From Alphaproteobacteria bacterium (lineage in GTDB: Bacteria; Pseudomonadota; Alphaproteobacteria; Thalassobaculales; Thalassobaculaceae), in the NCBI GenBank assembly GCA_028822575.1, contig JAPKDN010000165.1, forward strand, positions 1 to 7,180: a stretch of DNA of 7,180 bases. Reading direction: 5' to 3'. Made by a program: the position numbers and the translations under genes. This document shows, in pieces, positions 1 to 5,512 of this stretch. Each line of letters opens with the position of its first letter. Position 1 is the first letter of the stretch. The notes under the pieces are model-generated. The model was given only the letters and a program-made list of their open reading frames with translations. It ran no database searches and was not told the origin of the DNA.

Positions 1-10
1 GCTTTTAAGC

Positions 11-229
11 GTGAATAAAATACTGATGCTGATCGCGATTCTGACGGTGGTTTGGTATGGCTTCAAACTAATTGGCCGGCTGGACAAGGCACGCAAGTTA
101 AAAGCTAAAAATGTTCCCGGTCGCGGGCCGGATCAAAGCACCAGCCCAGATCATTCGGAAACGATTGATCTGGTGCGCGGCAAGGACGGTAAAACTTTCC
201 ATGCGCGGGAAAGGGACGATCGGTCCTAG
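11..229 (+). CDS. Small single-pass membrane protein, possibly a zinc-ribbon-less PP0621-like protein
   Basis: A 72-residue protein read from a GTG start. Residues 3-21 form a hydrophobic helix containing WYGFK, followed by a basic stretch (about 22-37) and a polar tail, so it is probably an inner-membrane anchor with a short cytoplasmic tail. I recall short alphaproteobacterial proteins with the same 'WYGF' helix whose tail ends in a CPVCG-type zinc ribbon. Here the equivalent stretch reads GKDGK (residues 57-61), with glycines where the cysteines would be. The start is uncertain: only 10 bases precede the GTG, no stop is visible upstream in frame, and an ATG at 26 is an alternative. Its TAG shares the CTAG at 226-229 with the stop of the convergent glycosyltransferase. 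Function is unknown. Confidence 0.65.
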   Translation: MNKILMLIAILTVVWYGFKLIGRLDKARKLKAKNVPGRGPDQSTSPDHSETIDLVRGKDGKTFHARERDDRS

Positions 230-238
230 CGATAGGGC
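223..238. other. Small hairpin over the shared stop codons
   Basis: On the plus strand, bases 223-228 can pair with 233-238 (five Watson-Crick pairs and one G-U) around a GCGA loop of the GNRA type. The hairpin covers the CTAG in which both convergent genes end. No U-tract follows, so it is not a standard intrinsic terminator. A role in transcript-end stability is conceivable, but the stem is short enough to arise by chance. Confidence 0.25.
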
Positions 239-1188
239 GTTCCCGTGGCGGCGACGTCTGTGGTCAATCTCGCCAATGCGGTTTCCACGTCATCGACCGA
301 AAGGTCCGATAAGTTCTCCCGCACCAGTACTCTCACGCCGGGCCCACGGGGCGCGGCCTTATCGGGAAAGGATCTGGTGCTGAAGATTGCGACAGTCGGG
401 CATCCGGTCATCGCCAGCATATGCATTGGGCCGGTATCGTTGCCGGCGCATCCCAGGGCCCGGCGACCAAGTTCCGGAATGTCGAAAATTGTCGTATGGC
501 CTTCCAGATTGATAGCCTCCGGGCATTGATTGATGATTGTCGCGATGGCGTCGGATTCTCCTAAGCCACCGAGAACCACCGGCGTCACGCCGCGAGCGGC
601 TAGGCGTTCCGCGAGCGCGGCATAGTGGGTCGCCGGCCATCGTTTGACCGCCATGCGAGCCGAACTACCTGGGACTAGCAGAACACAAGCCTCAGGAAGA
701 TCAAAACGCGATATATCGCTTGTCATGAAGGACAAGTCGGATCGAGGAACTTTCTCAATTCCTGCGATGCGTAGTTGTTCGCTTTGACGGTCGATCGTGT
801 GGATCAGGGTTGGGCGCTTGTAGTGATGATAGTGACTGCAACCGGGGACGATACCGGACCATTCGGGCCGCGCGCCGGGGGCGAGCAACCGATAGTACCA
901 TCCGGTCCGATCCGAGGTTTGCAGATCGTAAATTCTTGAATAGCGGGCATCCTTTAGGCCCCGGCGCAAGGCCAATGTTGCGCCAACATTCCAAACCTTC
1001 GGCTCGGGATCGAAAATGATTTCATCGAACAGACCGGAGCGTCGCGCGAGTTCTTCAAAGGGTGGGCGAGTCATCAAGGTAAGGCTGGCGCTGGGATGAT
1101 GATCGCGGATCGCCCGCATCGGCCCGAGTGTGTAAAGAAAATCCCCGAGAGCGCCAAGTTTGATGACGAGAATTCGGCTGTCCGACAC
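226..1188 (-). CDS. Glycosyltransferase family 9 (ADP-heptose:LPS heptosyltransferase-like)
   Basis: A 320-residue GT-B fold enzyme of the length usual for GT9. Residues 6-16 (ILVIKLGALGD) are the N-terminal signature with its conserved Lys and Gly-Asp. Residues 171-184 carry the PGSS...KRWP motif, and GNDTGPMH (249-256) is the GT9 nucleotide-sugar-binding signature. Members transfer heptose or related sugars from a nucleotide donor to the LPS inner core or other surface glycans on the cytoplasmic face of the inner membrane; the acceptor here cannot be told. I chose the GTG at 1188, 8 bases after the TAA of the upstream GT4 gene. An in-frame start at 1257 would add 23 residues, overlap the GT4 gene and put non-conserved sequence before the signature. 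The close spacing supports an operon with the GT4 gene. The gene ends within CTAG shared with the convergent small membrane gene. Confidence 0.9.
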   Translation of the reverse strand: MSDSRILVIKLGALGDFLYTLGPMRAIRDHHPSASLTLMTRPPFEELARRSGLFDEIIFDPEPKVWNVGATLALRRGLKDARYSRIYDLQTSDRTGWYYRLLAPGARPEWSGIVPGCSHYHHYKRPTLIHTIDRQSEQLRIAGIEKVPRSDLSFMTSDISRFDLPEACVLLVPGSSARMAVKRWPATHYAALAERLAARGVTPVVLGGLGESDAIATIINQCPEAINLEGHTTIFDIPELGRRALGCAGNDTGPMHMLAMTGCPTVAIFSTRSFPDKAAPRGPGVRVLVRENLSDLSVDDVETALARLTTDVAATGTPYR

Positions 1189-1196
1189 GATCGTGC

Positions 1197-2447
1197 TTAA
1201 ACCCCGACTGGTGTAAGGCCGAGCACTTCGCAATAGACGGCCAGGGTTCGCGCGCACATGTCCTCGCGCGAGAAGTGGCTGCGGGTATGCTCGATAGCGA
1301 TTTCTGAGAGGCGCGCCCGATCGCCCTCGCCCATGTCGAGTGCCTTTCGGATACCGTCAGCTAAGGCCTGGGCATTGGCTGGTTTTACAAGCCACCCGGT
1401 CTCTCCATCGAGCATGGATTCGGCGGCGCCGCCGTGATTGCTGGCAACGACGGGGCGGCCCATCGCCTGGGCTTCGATGATTACCCGACCAAATGGTTCC
1501 GGGTCTAGGGATGCGGACACCACGACATCAGCGAGTTTGTAGGCCGCTGGCATATCCGCGCAATTCCCGACAAAATGTACGTGGGGCGTAAGGCCAAGTC
1601 TCGCGAGCTGGGCCTCGAGTTTGGCCTTGTATCCTTCCTTGCCTTCATAGGTGCCGACTATCAGGCAGTGGAACGGCGCGCTACGGAGCTGCGCCAGAGC
1701 ATCGATAAGGAGCTCGTGACCCTTCCAGCGGGTGACTCTGCCAGGGAGCATGATCACTGGAACGCCATCGGGGAGCCGCCAATCATTTGCCAGTTTGATC
1801 ATCCGCTCGGCCGACACCCGATCCGGGTCATGCAGGCCGATATCGACACCCCTGGGGATCACCCGGAGACGATCGGGGCCGACATCGTACCGCCGTGTTA
1901 CCTCGCCGGCGATATAGTGGGAAATGGCGATGACCCGGTCTCCCCGGCTCATTACCGCGTTGTAGATTTTTTTGAGCGGGCTCGAGTCGCCGTATCGTCC
2001 GTGAAATGTGGTGACGAAAGGCAGGGACCTTTTTCGGGCGGCCCGCCAACCGATCCAGGCCGGCGCCCGGGACCTAGCATGAAGGATATCGACATTGTGT
2101 TTGTAGGTCAGGTCAACTAGTTGATCGAAATTAGCACGCCACTTTAAAGGGTTCTTGGTGCCAATCGGAAGTTCGATATGCGTGGCGCCAACCCGGTTTA
2201 GCTCGTGCACCATGGCCCCCCCGGCCGACACCACTATGGCGTTCCAGCCAGCCGCGACCAGCGCCTTTGCCACGTCGACGGTACCGCGTTCCACGCCGCC
2301 CGAGCGTAAAGCCGGCAGGATTTGCATCACCGTCGGCGCCTTGCCGTCGGAGGGTGGCCGGAAAGCCTCGAAATCGCCGTCGTTGCTGCTAGGATCAGGA
2401 CTGTCGGTGGGGCGTTCCGGACCGTGATTTGCTGGCGCCTCGTTCAC
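1197..2447 (-). CDS. Glycosyltransferase family 4-type (GT-B) glycosyltransferase
   Basis: A 416-residue enzyme with both Rossmann halves of a retaining GT-B transferase. The N-terminal half has the acceptor-side 'LRSGGVERGT' glycine-rich loop (47-56), 'ILHARSRAPAW' (121-131) and 'TTFHG' (146-150). The C-terminal half has 'GRVTRWKG' (236-243), the usual donor-phosphate Arg/Lys region, and the EX7E pair Glu317 and Glu325 within DPEPFGRVIIEA. It most likely adds a hexose or similar sugar to LPS core or another lipid-linked glycan at the inner membrane; the sugar is unknown. It starts with GTG at 2447, since an in-frame TAG lies two codons upstream. The first 38 residues are polar, Pro/Asp/Ser-rich and unlike the family, so the true start could lie further in, near residue 40. 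It is first in an operon with the GT9 gene and divergent from the hydrolase. Confidence 0.9.
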   Translation of the reverse strand: MNEAPANHGPERPTDSPDPSSNDGDFEAFRPPSDGKAPTVMQILPALRSGGVERGTVDVAKALVAAGWNAIVVSAGGAMVHELNRVGATHIELPIGTKNPLKWRANFDQLVDLTYKHNVDILHARSRAPAWIGWRAARKRSLPFVTTFHGRYGDSSPLKKIYNAVMSRGDRVIAISHYIAGEVTRRYDVGPDRLRVIPRGVDIGLHDPDRVSAERMIKLANDWRLPDGVPVIMLPGRVTRWKGHELLIDALAQLRSAPFHCLIVGTYEGKEGYKAKLEAQLARLGLTPHVHFVGNCADMPAAYKLADVVVSASLDPEPFGRVIIEAQAMGRPVVASNHGGAAESMLDGETGWLVKPANAQALADGIRKALDMGEGDRARLSEIAIEHTRSHFSREDMCARTLAVYCEVLGLTPVGV

Positions 2448-2492
2448 TGGCTATTCATCCGTATCGCTGTTCGTCGCCGAAAGATTAACATA
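2448..2492. promoter_or_regulatory. Short divergent intergenic region
   Basis: These 45 bases separate the divergently read GT4 and hydrolase genes. Promoters for both should lie here or within the 5' ends of the opposing gene. I see no convincing -35/-10 pair on either strand. A purine-rich GAAAG about 10 bases before the hydrolase ATG is the best ribosome-binding candidate. The space is too short for two independent, well-separated promoters, so core elements probably overlap coding sequence. Confidence 0.35.
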
Positions 2493-3272
2493 ATGACCGC
2501 ATCCTCTCACGACTCCATGGATCGACCCCCGTCATTTCTGACCAAGCCCGATGGCGCGCGAATCGCATACCACATGACCCTCGGCAAGGCACCGGGAATC
2601 GTCTTTCTTGGCGGGTTCGCTTCCGATATGACCGGGACTAAGGCTATGGCTCTGGAAGCTTACGCCAAACAGCGGGGGCAGGCCTTTCTCCGGTTCGACT
2701 ACCAAGGCCACGGTCAATCCTCGGGGGCCTTCGCCGAGGGGACCATCGGTGTCTGGCACTCGGACGCCCTTGCCGCGATCGACACTCTTACCGAAGGGCC
2801 GCAAATATTAGTCGGTTCATCGATGGGGGGATGGATGATACTTCTGACAGCGGCAAAGCGTCCCGACCGGATCGCTGGGCTTGTCGGGATCGCGTCGGCG
2901 CCGGATTTTACCGAGGATTTGATGTGGCCAAACTTTAACGAGGAAATTCGGGAAACCTTGCTCAGTGACGGATTGTACCAACGCCCATCTGAGTATAGCG
3001 ACGGGCCCTACACCATCACCATGAGACTGATCAAGGATGGTAGAGACCATCTGTTGTTGCGCGACCCGTTAAGTATCGACGCGCCGGTGCGGCTCTTGCA
3101 TGGCATGGCAGACACCGATGTTCCGTATCAGGTTTCGCTTAAGATCGCGGAGCACGTGACCTGTCCGGACCTTCAGGTGTGTCTGATCAAGGATGGTGAT
3201 CATCGGCTGTCGACTGAGCGCGACCTGGCGGTCCTGTCGTCGACGATCGATGCGATGCTCGAGCGGTCATGA
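2493..3272 (+). CDS. Alpha/beta hydrolase, ABHD10-like (putative acyl-thioesterase or carboxylesterase)
   Basis: A 259-residue serine hydrolase. The oxyanion-side strand is IVFLGGF (36-42), followed by FLRFDYQGHGQSSG (65-78). The nucleophile elbow is GSSMG with Ser110, the acid is probably Asp207 in HGMADTDVP, and the base is His237 in DGDHR. As I recall it, mitochondrial ABHD10 matches throughout: 'FIRFDYSGVGSS', 'GPQILVGSSLGGW', 'IRLLHGMKD' and 'SDHR' all have counterparts in the same order. ABHD10 is described as removing S-acyl groups and cleaving acyl glucuronides; the bacterial substrate is not known. No signal peptide is seen, so it should be cytoplasmic. I chose the ATG at 2493 over an in-frame start at 2322, which would run antisense into the GT4 gene; an ATG at 2517 has no ribosome site. 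The stop overlaps the next gene by 4 bases (ATGA). Confidence 0.9.
   Translation: MTASSHDSMDRPPSFLTKPDGARIAYHMTLGKAPGIVFLGGFASDMTGTKAMALEAYAKQRGQAFLRFDYQGHGQSSGAFAEGTIGVWHSDALAAIDTLTEGPQILVGSSMGGWMILLTAAKRPDRIAGLVGIASAPDFTEDLMWPNFNEEIRETLLSDGLYQRPSEYSDGPYTITMRLIKDGRDHLLLRDPLSIDAPVRLLHGMADTDVPYQVSLKIAEHVTCPDLQVCLIKDGDHRLSTERDLAVLSSTIDAMLERS
3027..3197 (+). repeat. 15-bp direct repeat within the hydrolase gene
   Basis: The 15-mer CTGATCAAGGATGGT occurs at 3027-3041 and again at 3183-3197, in the same reading frame. The copies encode LIKDGRDH (residues 179-186) and LIKDGDH (231-237); the second contains the presumed catalytic His237. The copies lie 156 bases apart. This may be coincidence of protein sequence and codon choice, or local gene conversion. 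Confidence 0.6.
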
Positions 3273-4033
3273 CGCGACTTCAGAACGTCTTCGTTCTCGT
3301 AATTTTTTGGTTCTCGGTTGAGCTTGGGCCGGTGCTGGCCCAAGAGGCGAAAGTCGATCATCAGGCGGAGTACGGCGCCTGTCTTACCTTGGCCGAGGAA
3401 GCACCGGCCGAAGCCTATCGCAGTGGGTTGAAATGGTTCAAGGCTGGTGGCGGCCTGGCCGCGCGGCATTGTGTGGCCGTCGCCTTGGTAGGCCTTGGTG
3501 ATCACGAGGCGGCGGCGACGCGGTTCGAAACCTTGGCTGGGGAATTGGCGGTGGATAGAATCGTGCTTCGAGCGGAGATGCTCGGGCATGCGGGTCAGGC
3601 CTGGCTGCTCGCCGGCCGGCCCGTGCGCGCCTCGCAGGTTCAGGGCGCAGCAATCGGTCTCAATCCCGACGATCCGGGGCTTTTAATTGACCGGGCGGTC
3701 AGTTTGATGACCAGCCAGCAATACCTGGCAGCGGTCGCGGACCTGAGCAAGGCGGTGGTTCTGGCGCCCGACCTCGCCGATGCCTACTTGTACCGCGCCA
3801 CGGCAAAACGATACCTGAAGGATATTGGTGGTGCTTGGATTGATATCAGTAATTCCCTGGCGCTGGCCCCAGGACTGCCAGCGGCGTTATTGGAGCGCGG
3901 TATCCTGCGGCGGCTAGACGGAAATATCGCCGGCGCACGGATGGATTGGTTAACCGTGATCGAGACCGCTCCCGGCAGCGCGGAGGCGAACGCGGCTCGG
4001 TCCAGGATTGAGGCGATGGACGTTCGTCAGTAG
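3269..4033 (+). CDS. Exported tetratricopeptide-repeat protein
   Basis: A 254-residue protein with a Sec signal peptide: a basic N-terminus (MTR), a hydrophobic core at about 7-20 and a likely cleavage after PVLA (residue 24), leaving a mature protein that begins QEAKVD. No lipobox cysteine is present, so a soluble periplasmic protein is expected. From about residue 62 onward the sequence is built of helical pairs of TPR character, clearest at 136-169, 170-203 and 204-237, each ending in a Pro-containing turn such as LNPDDPG, LAPDLAD and LAPGLPA. The mature part has just two cysteines (38 and 68), which could form a disulfide. The start ATG overlaps the hydrolase stop in ATGA, implying translational coupling. 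It ends 7 bases into the convergent small membrane gene. TPR proteins are usually scaffolds; the partner is unknown. Confidence 0.88.
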   Translation: MTRLQNVFVLVIFWFSVELGPVLAQEAKVDHQAEYGACLTLAEEAPAEAYRSGLKWFKAGGGLAARHCVAVALVGLGDHEAAATRFETLAGELAVDRIVLRAEMLGHAGQAWLLAGRPVRASQVQGAAIGLNPDDPGLLIDRAVSLMTSQQYLAAVADLSKAVVLAPDLADAYLYRATAKRYLKDIGGAWIDISNSLALAPGLPAALLERGILRRLDGNIAGARMDWLTVIETAPGSAEANAARSRIEAMDVRQ

Positions 4034-4248
4034 CTCATCCGTCCTTGGAATTGGATGCCGGTCGCAAGGCTGATCAGATGTCCCACTAAAACCACCACTG
4101 CGACGACTGCCGCCATTTGGATAAGCGTGAGCGGCAGCAGGCTGACCTCGCCAAGTATATAGTCAGGCTCTTTTCGTTGCCGCCAGTTTGCCCATGCGAA
4201 TATTGCCGCGACGGCGGCTATGGCGACGAGGGTCGTTGAAAGGTCCAT
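4027..4248 (-). CDS. Small two-helix membrane protein
   Basis: A 73-residue protein beginning MDLSTTLVAIAA. Hydrophobic segments at about 5-20 and 41-64 are separated by a charged loop (NWRQRKEPDYILGE), predicting two membrane spans with the basic loop inside. The C-terminal 'GHLISLATG..F.GR' resembles a motif I recall from small uncharacterised alphaproteobacterial membrane proteins. I preferred the ATG at 4248; an in-frame GTG at 4278 would add ten polar residues and overlap the preceding stop in TAGTG. Neither start has a good ribosome-binding site, so coupling to the upstream small gene is possible. The 3' end overlaps the convergent TPR gene by 7 bases. Function is unknown. Confidence 0.72.
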   Translation of the reverse strand: MDLSTTLVAIAAVAAIFAWANWRQRKEPDYILGEVSLLPLTLIQMAAVVAVVVLVGHLISLATGIQFQGRMSY

Positions 4249-4277
4249 ATGGCGTTGTCGGATTAGCGGCGGCCCCA

Positions 4278-4481
4278 CTATTTGTTCGACTTAACTGCGC
4301 CACCGGACATTTGATTAGCCTCGACCACAGCGGCGTTACCCTTGCGCATATCAGGGTCTTTACTGGCAGAATCCCCCGAACTCGGGGAAAATACGGATAC
4401 TGGCGCCACTGGAGTGAACGCCAGAACCAAGAGCGTCAGGGCGATGATCGCGATCTGTCGGTGAATTACGATGGTGACCAT
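4278..4481 (-). CDS. Small exported or membrane-anchored protein
   Basis: A 67-residue product. Residues 8-25 are strongly hydrophobic (IAIIALTLLVLAFTP), followed by VAPVSVF and a Ser/Asp/Lys/Asn-rich tail. This fits a signal peptide or an uncleaved N-terminal anchor with a short periplasmic tail. There is no lipobox cysteine and no recognisable domain. The ATG at 4481 is supported by a GGAG sited 7 bases upstream on the minus strand; an in-frame start at 4562 would add an unrelated, poorly supported leader. The stop lies 29 bases before the ATG of the two-helix membrane gene, so the two are probably co-transcribed. The tail could also be a proteolysis product or the gene could be lineage-specific. 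Function is unknown. Confidence 0.6.
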   Translation of the reverse strand: MVTIVIHRQIAIIALTLLVLAFTPVAPVSVFSPSSGDSASKDPDMRKGNAAVVEANQMSGGAVKSNK

Positions 4482-4623
4482 AGAGGAACTCCAAAAACCC
4501 AGTCGATCCGGTATAATAAGCGGGGGCGTACATGATCTGATCCCGATGGCGCCTCGCATCAAGTTTTTTTCGGTAACCGCACCTCAATCCGGCGTTTGGA
4601 CCCGAGAGGGGGCTTTACAAAGA

Positions 4624-5238
4624 CTAGGCGTTATTCCGCCAATAGCTTTGGCAAACTGTCGTCCAGGGCACGGCCAGGCCGAAACTTCGCTCAGACGGAT
4701 CGGCACCCTCAGTTTCTGGGCGGTGGGCTTCCAAGTTTGCCGGGAATTCCTCGTTTGTCGCCCGAAATTTAACGTCAAGCGACGGATCGGTATCAAAGGT
4801 GCTGTCCAATTGCCCCTCCATTACCTGGGGAGTGACTCGCCAATGCGTCGCCAGCAGCACGTCATCGAGATCGAGAATGCCGATTGGCAGTTTGGTGGTA
4901 TGGCCATCGAAACCTTTGATGATCACGAACCGGGCCTCCAATCGTTGCCTCGTCGTTGCGGCAAGCACGTGACGTATCGCCACCCCTCTCCAGACATCGT
5001 CGAAGCGCTACCATAACTTAATGTTGTTGAGACAGTTAACGTGTTCATCTTGAGGTCGCAGCAGCAACGCATGCCAGTTCCAATGCAGCGGCTGGTGGAC
5101 GGGCCCACCTACCTTCAATGACCAGTCTAAGGGAGCCACGTGGTGACGGATGCTTAGGTCGACGAAAGAAAATTGGTTTACAAGGTGTTGGCCGGGTGGC
5201 AATCGCTGGGGCTTGCGCGTCGCCAGTCCTGCCGTCAT
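4624..5238 (-). pseudogene. Sulfite-oxidase-like molybdopterin oxidoreductase, nonsense-disrupted (COG2041 / Oxidored_molyb type)
   Basis: One reading frame of 204 codons is interrupted by a single TAG at 5008-5010 (codon 77). Before the stop come the family's RLPPGQHLV (12-20), a proline-bearing DLSIR segment (27-31) and GGPVHQPLHWNW...LLLRP (45-61). After it, in the same frame, come RFDDVWRGV (78-86) and ARFVIIKGFDGHTTKLP...DDVLLATHW (102-133), close to family sequences as I recall them ('ARFVLIHGFDGYTTNLP...DDVLLATHW'). Against the family's 'HCVTTWS', this gene reads NNIKLW-stop: the molybdenum-ligand Cys is Asn72, the preceding His is Asn71, and the amber sits at the Ser position. Past residue 133 the HGGP and KSAKW motifs are not recognisable, though a weak match (EEFPANLEA versus EDRPGFWEA) suggests the frame continues. 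The start ATG at 5238 has an AAGG upstream. It is presumably a decaying gene without catalytic activity. Confidence 0.8.
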
Positions 5239-5512
5239 GACCTTGCCTTCGTAGCCTCGTGTTGTTTCACTTGTGTCAGCTTGCCGGGGCGGATGGTCTG
5301 TCGGACCGCGGAGACATCGCCTTGAAGAAATCCATCTGACGGCGGCGGTTCAAATCGTCAGCACGTGGGTCTCTGGACTTCGCTTCTCTTCAGTTGGGGC
5401 ACGAGGCGCCGCCCCCCAAGCGAACCTGGACAAGATAGCCCGTGGGCCGCATGAATGTGAAACGGCCGGATCCTTGCCGTACATGGGCCACGACTTTGAT
5501 AGATGGTTTATA

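Noticed and set aside
1575..2120. 181-codon open frame on the plus strand
   Set aside because: It lies antisense inside the well-supported GT4 gene and has no recognisable motif; it is a high-GC shadow frame.
2322..2492. N-terminal extension of the hydrolase by 57 residues
   Set aside because: It would run antisense through the first 126 bases of the GT4 gene, is Arg-rich and low in family character; the ATG at 2493 fits the family.
4018..4044. GGACG/CGTCC inverted repeat across the TPR and small membrane gene ends
   Set aside because: Five pairs around a 17-base loop with no U-tract is too weak to call a terminator.
4512..4517. TATAAT on the plus strand, also resembling a minus-strand AT-rich -10 for the 67-residue gene
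   Set aside because: No -35 match at proper spacing on either strand, and no plus-strand gene follows; left as an unproven AT-rich site.
4471..5016. 181-codon open frame on the plus strand opposite the oxidoreductase remnant
   Set aside because: The minus strand carries clear family motifs here, while the plus frame shows none and begins inside the start region of the 67-residue gene.
5346..5360. GGTTCAAATC resembling a tRNA T-loop
   Set aside because: The flanking bases do not form a 5-bp T-stem and no cloverleaf can be folded around it.
5239..5512. Gap between the broken oxidoreductase and the GNAT gene, searched for another gene remnant
   Set aside because: Open frames on both strands show no family motif, and no repeat or RNA structure was seen; only upstream regions of the two flanking genes can be argued.
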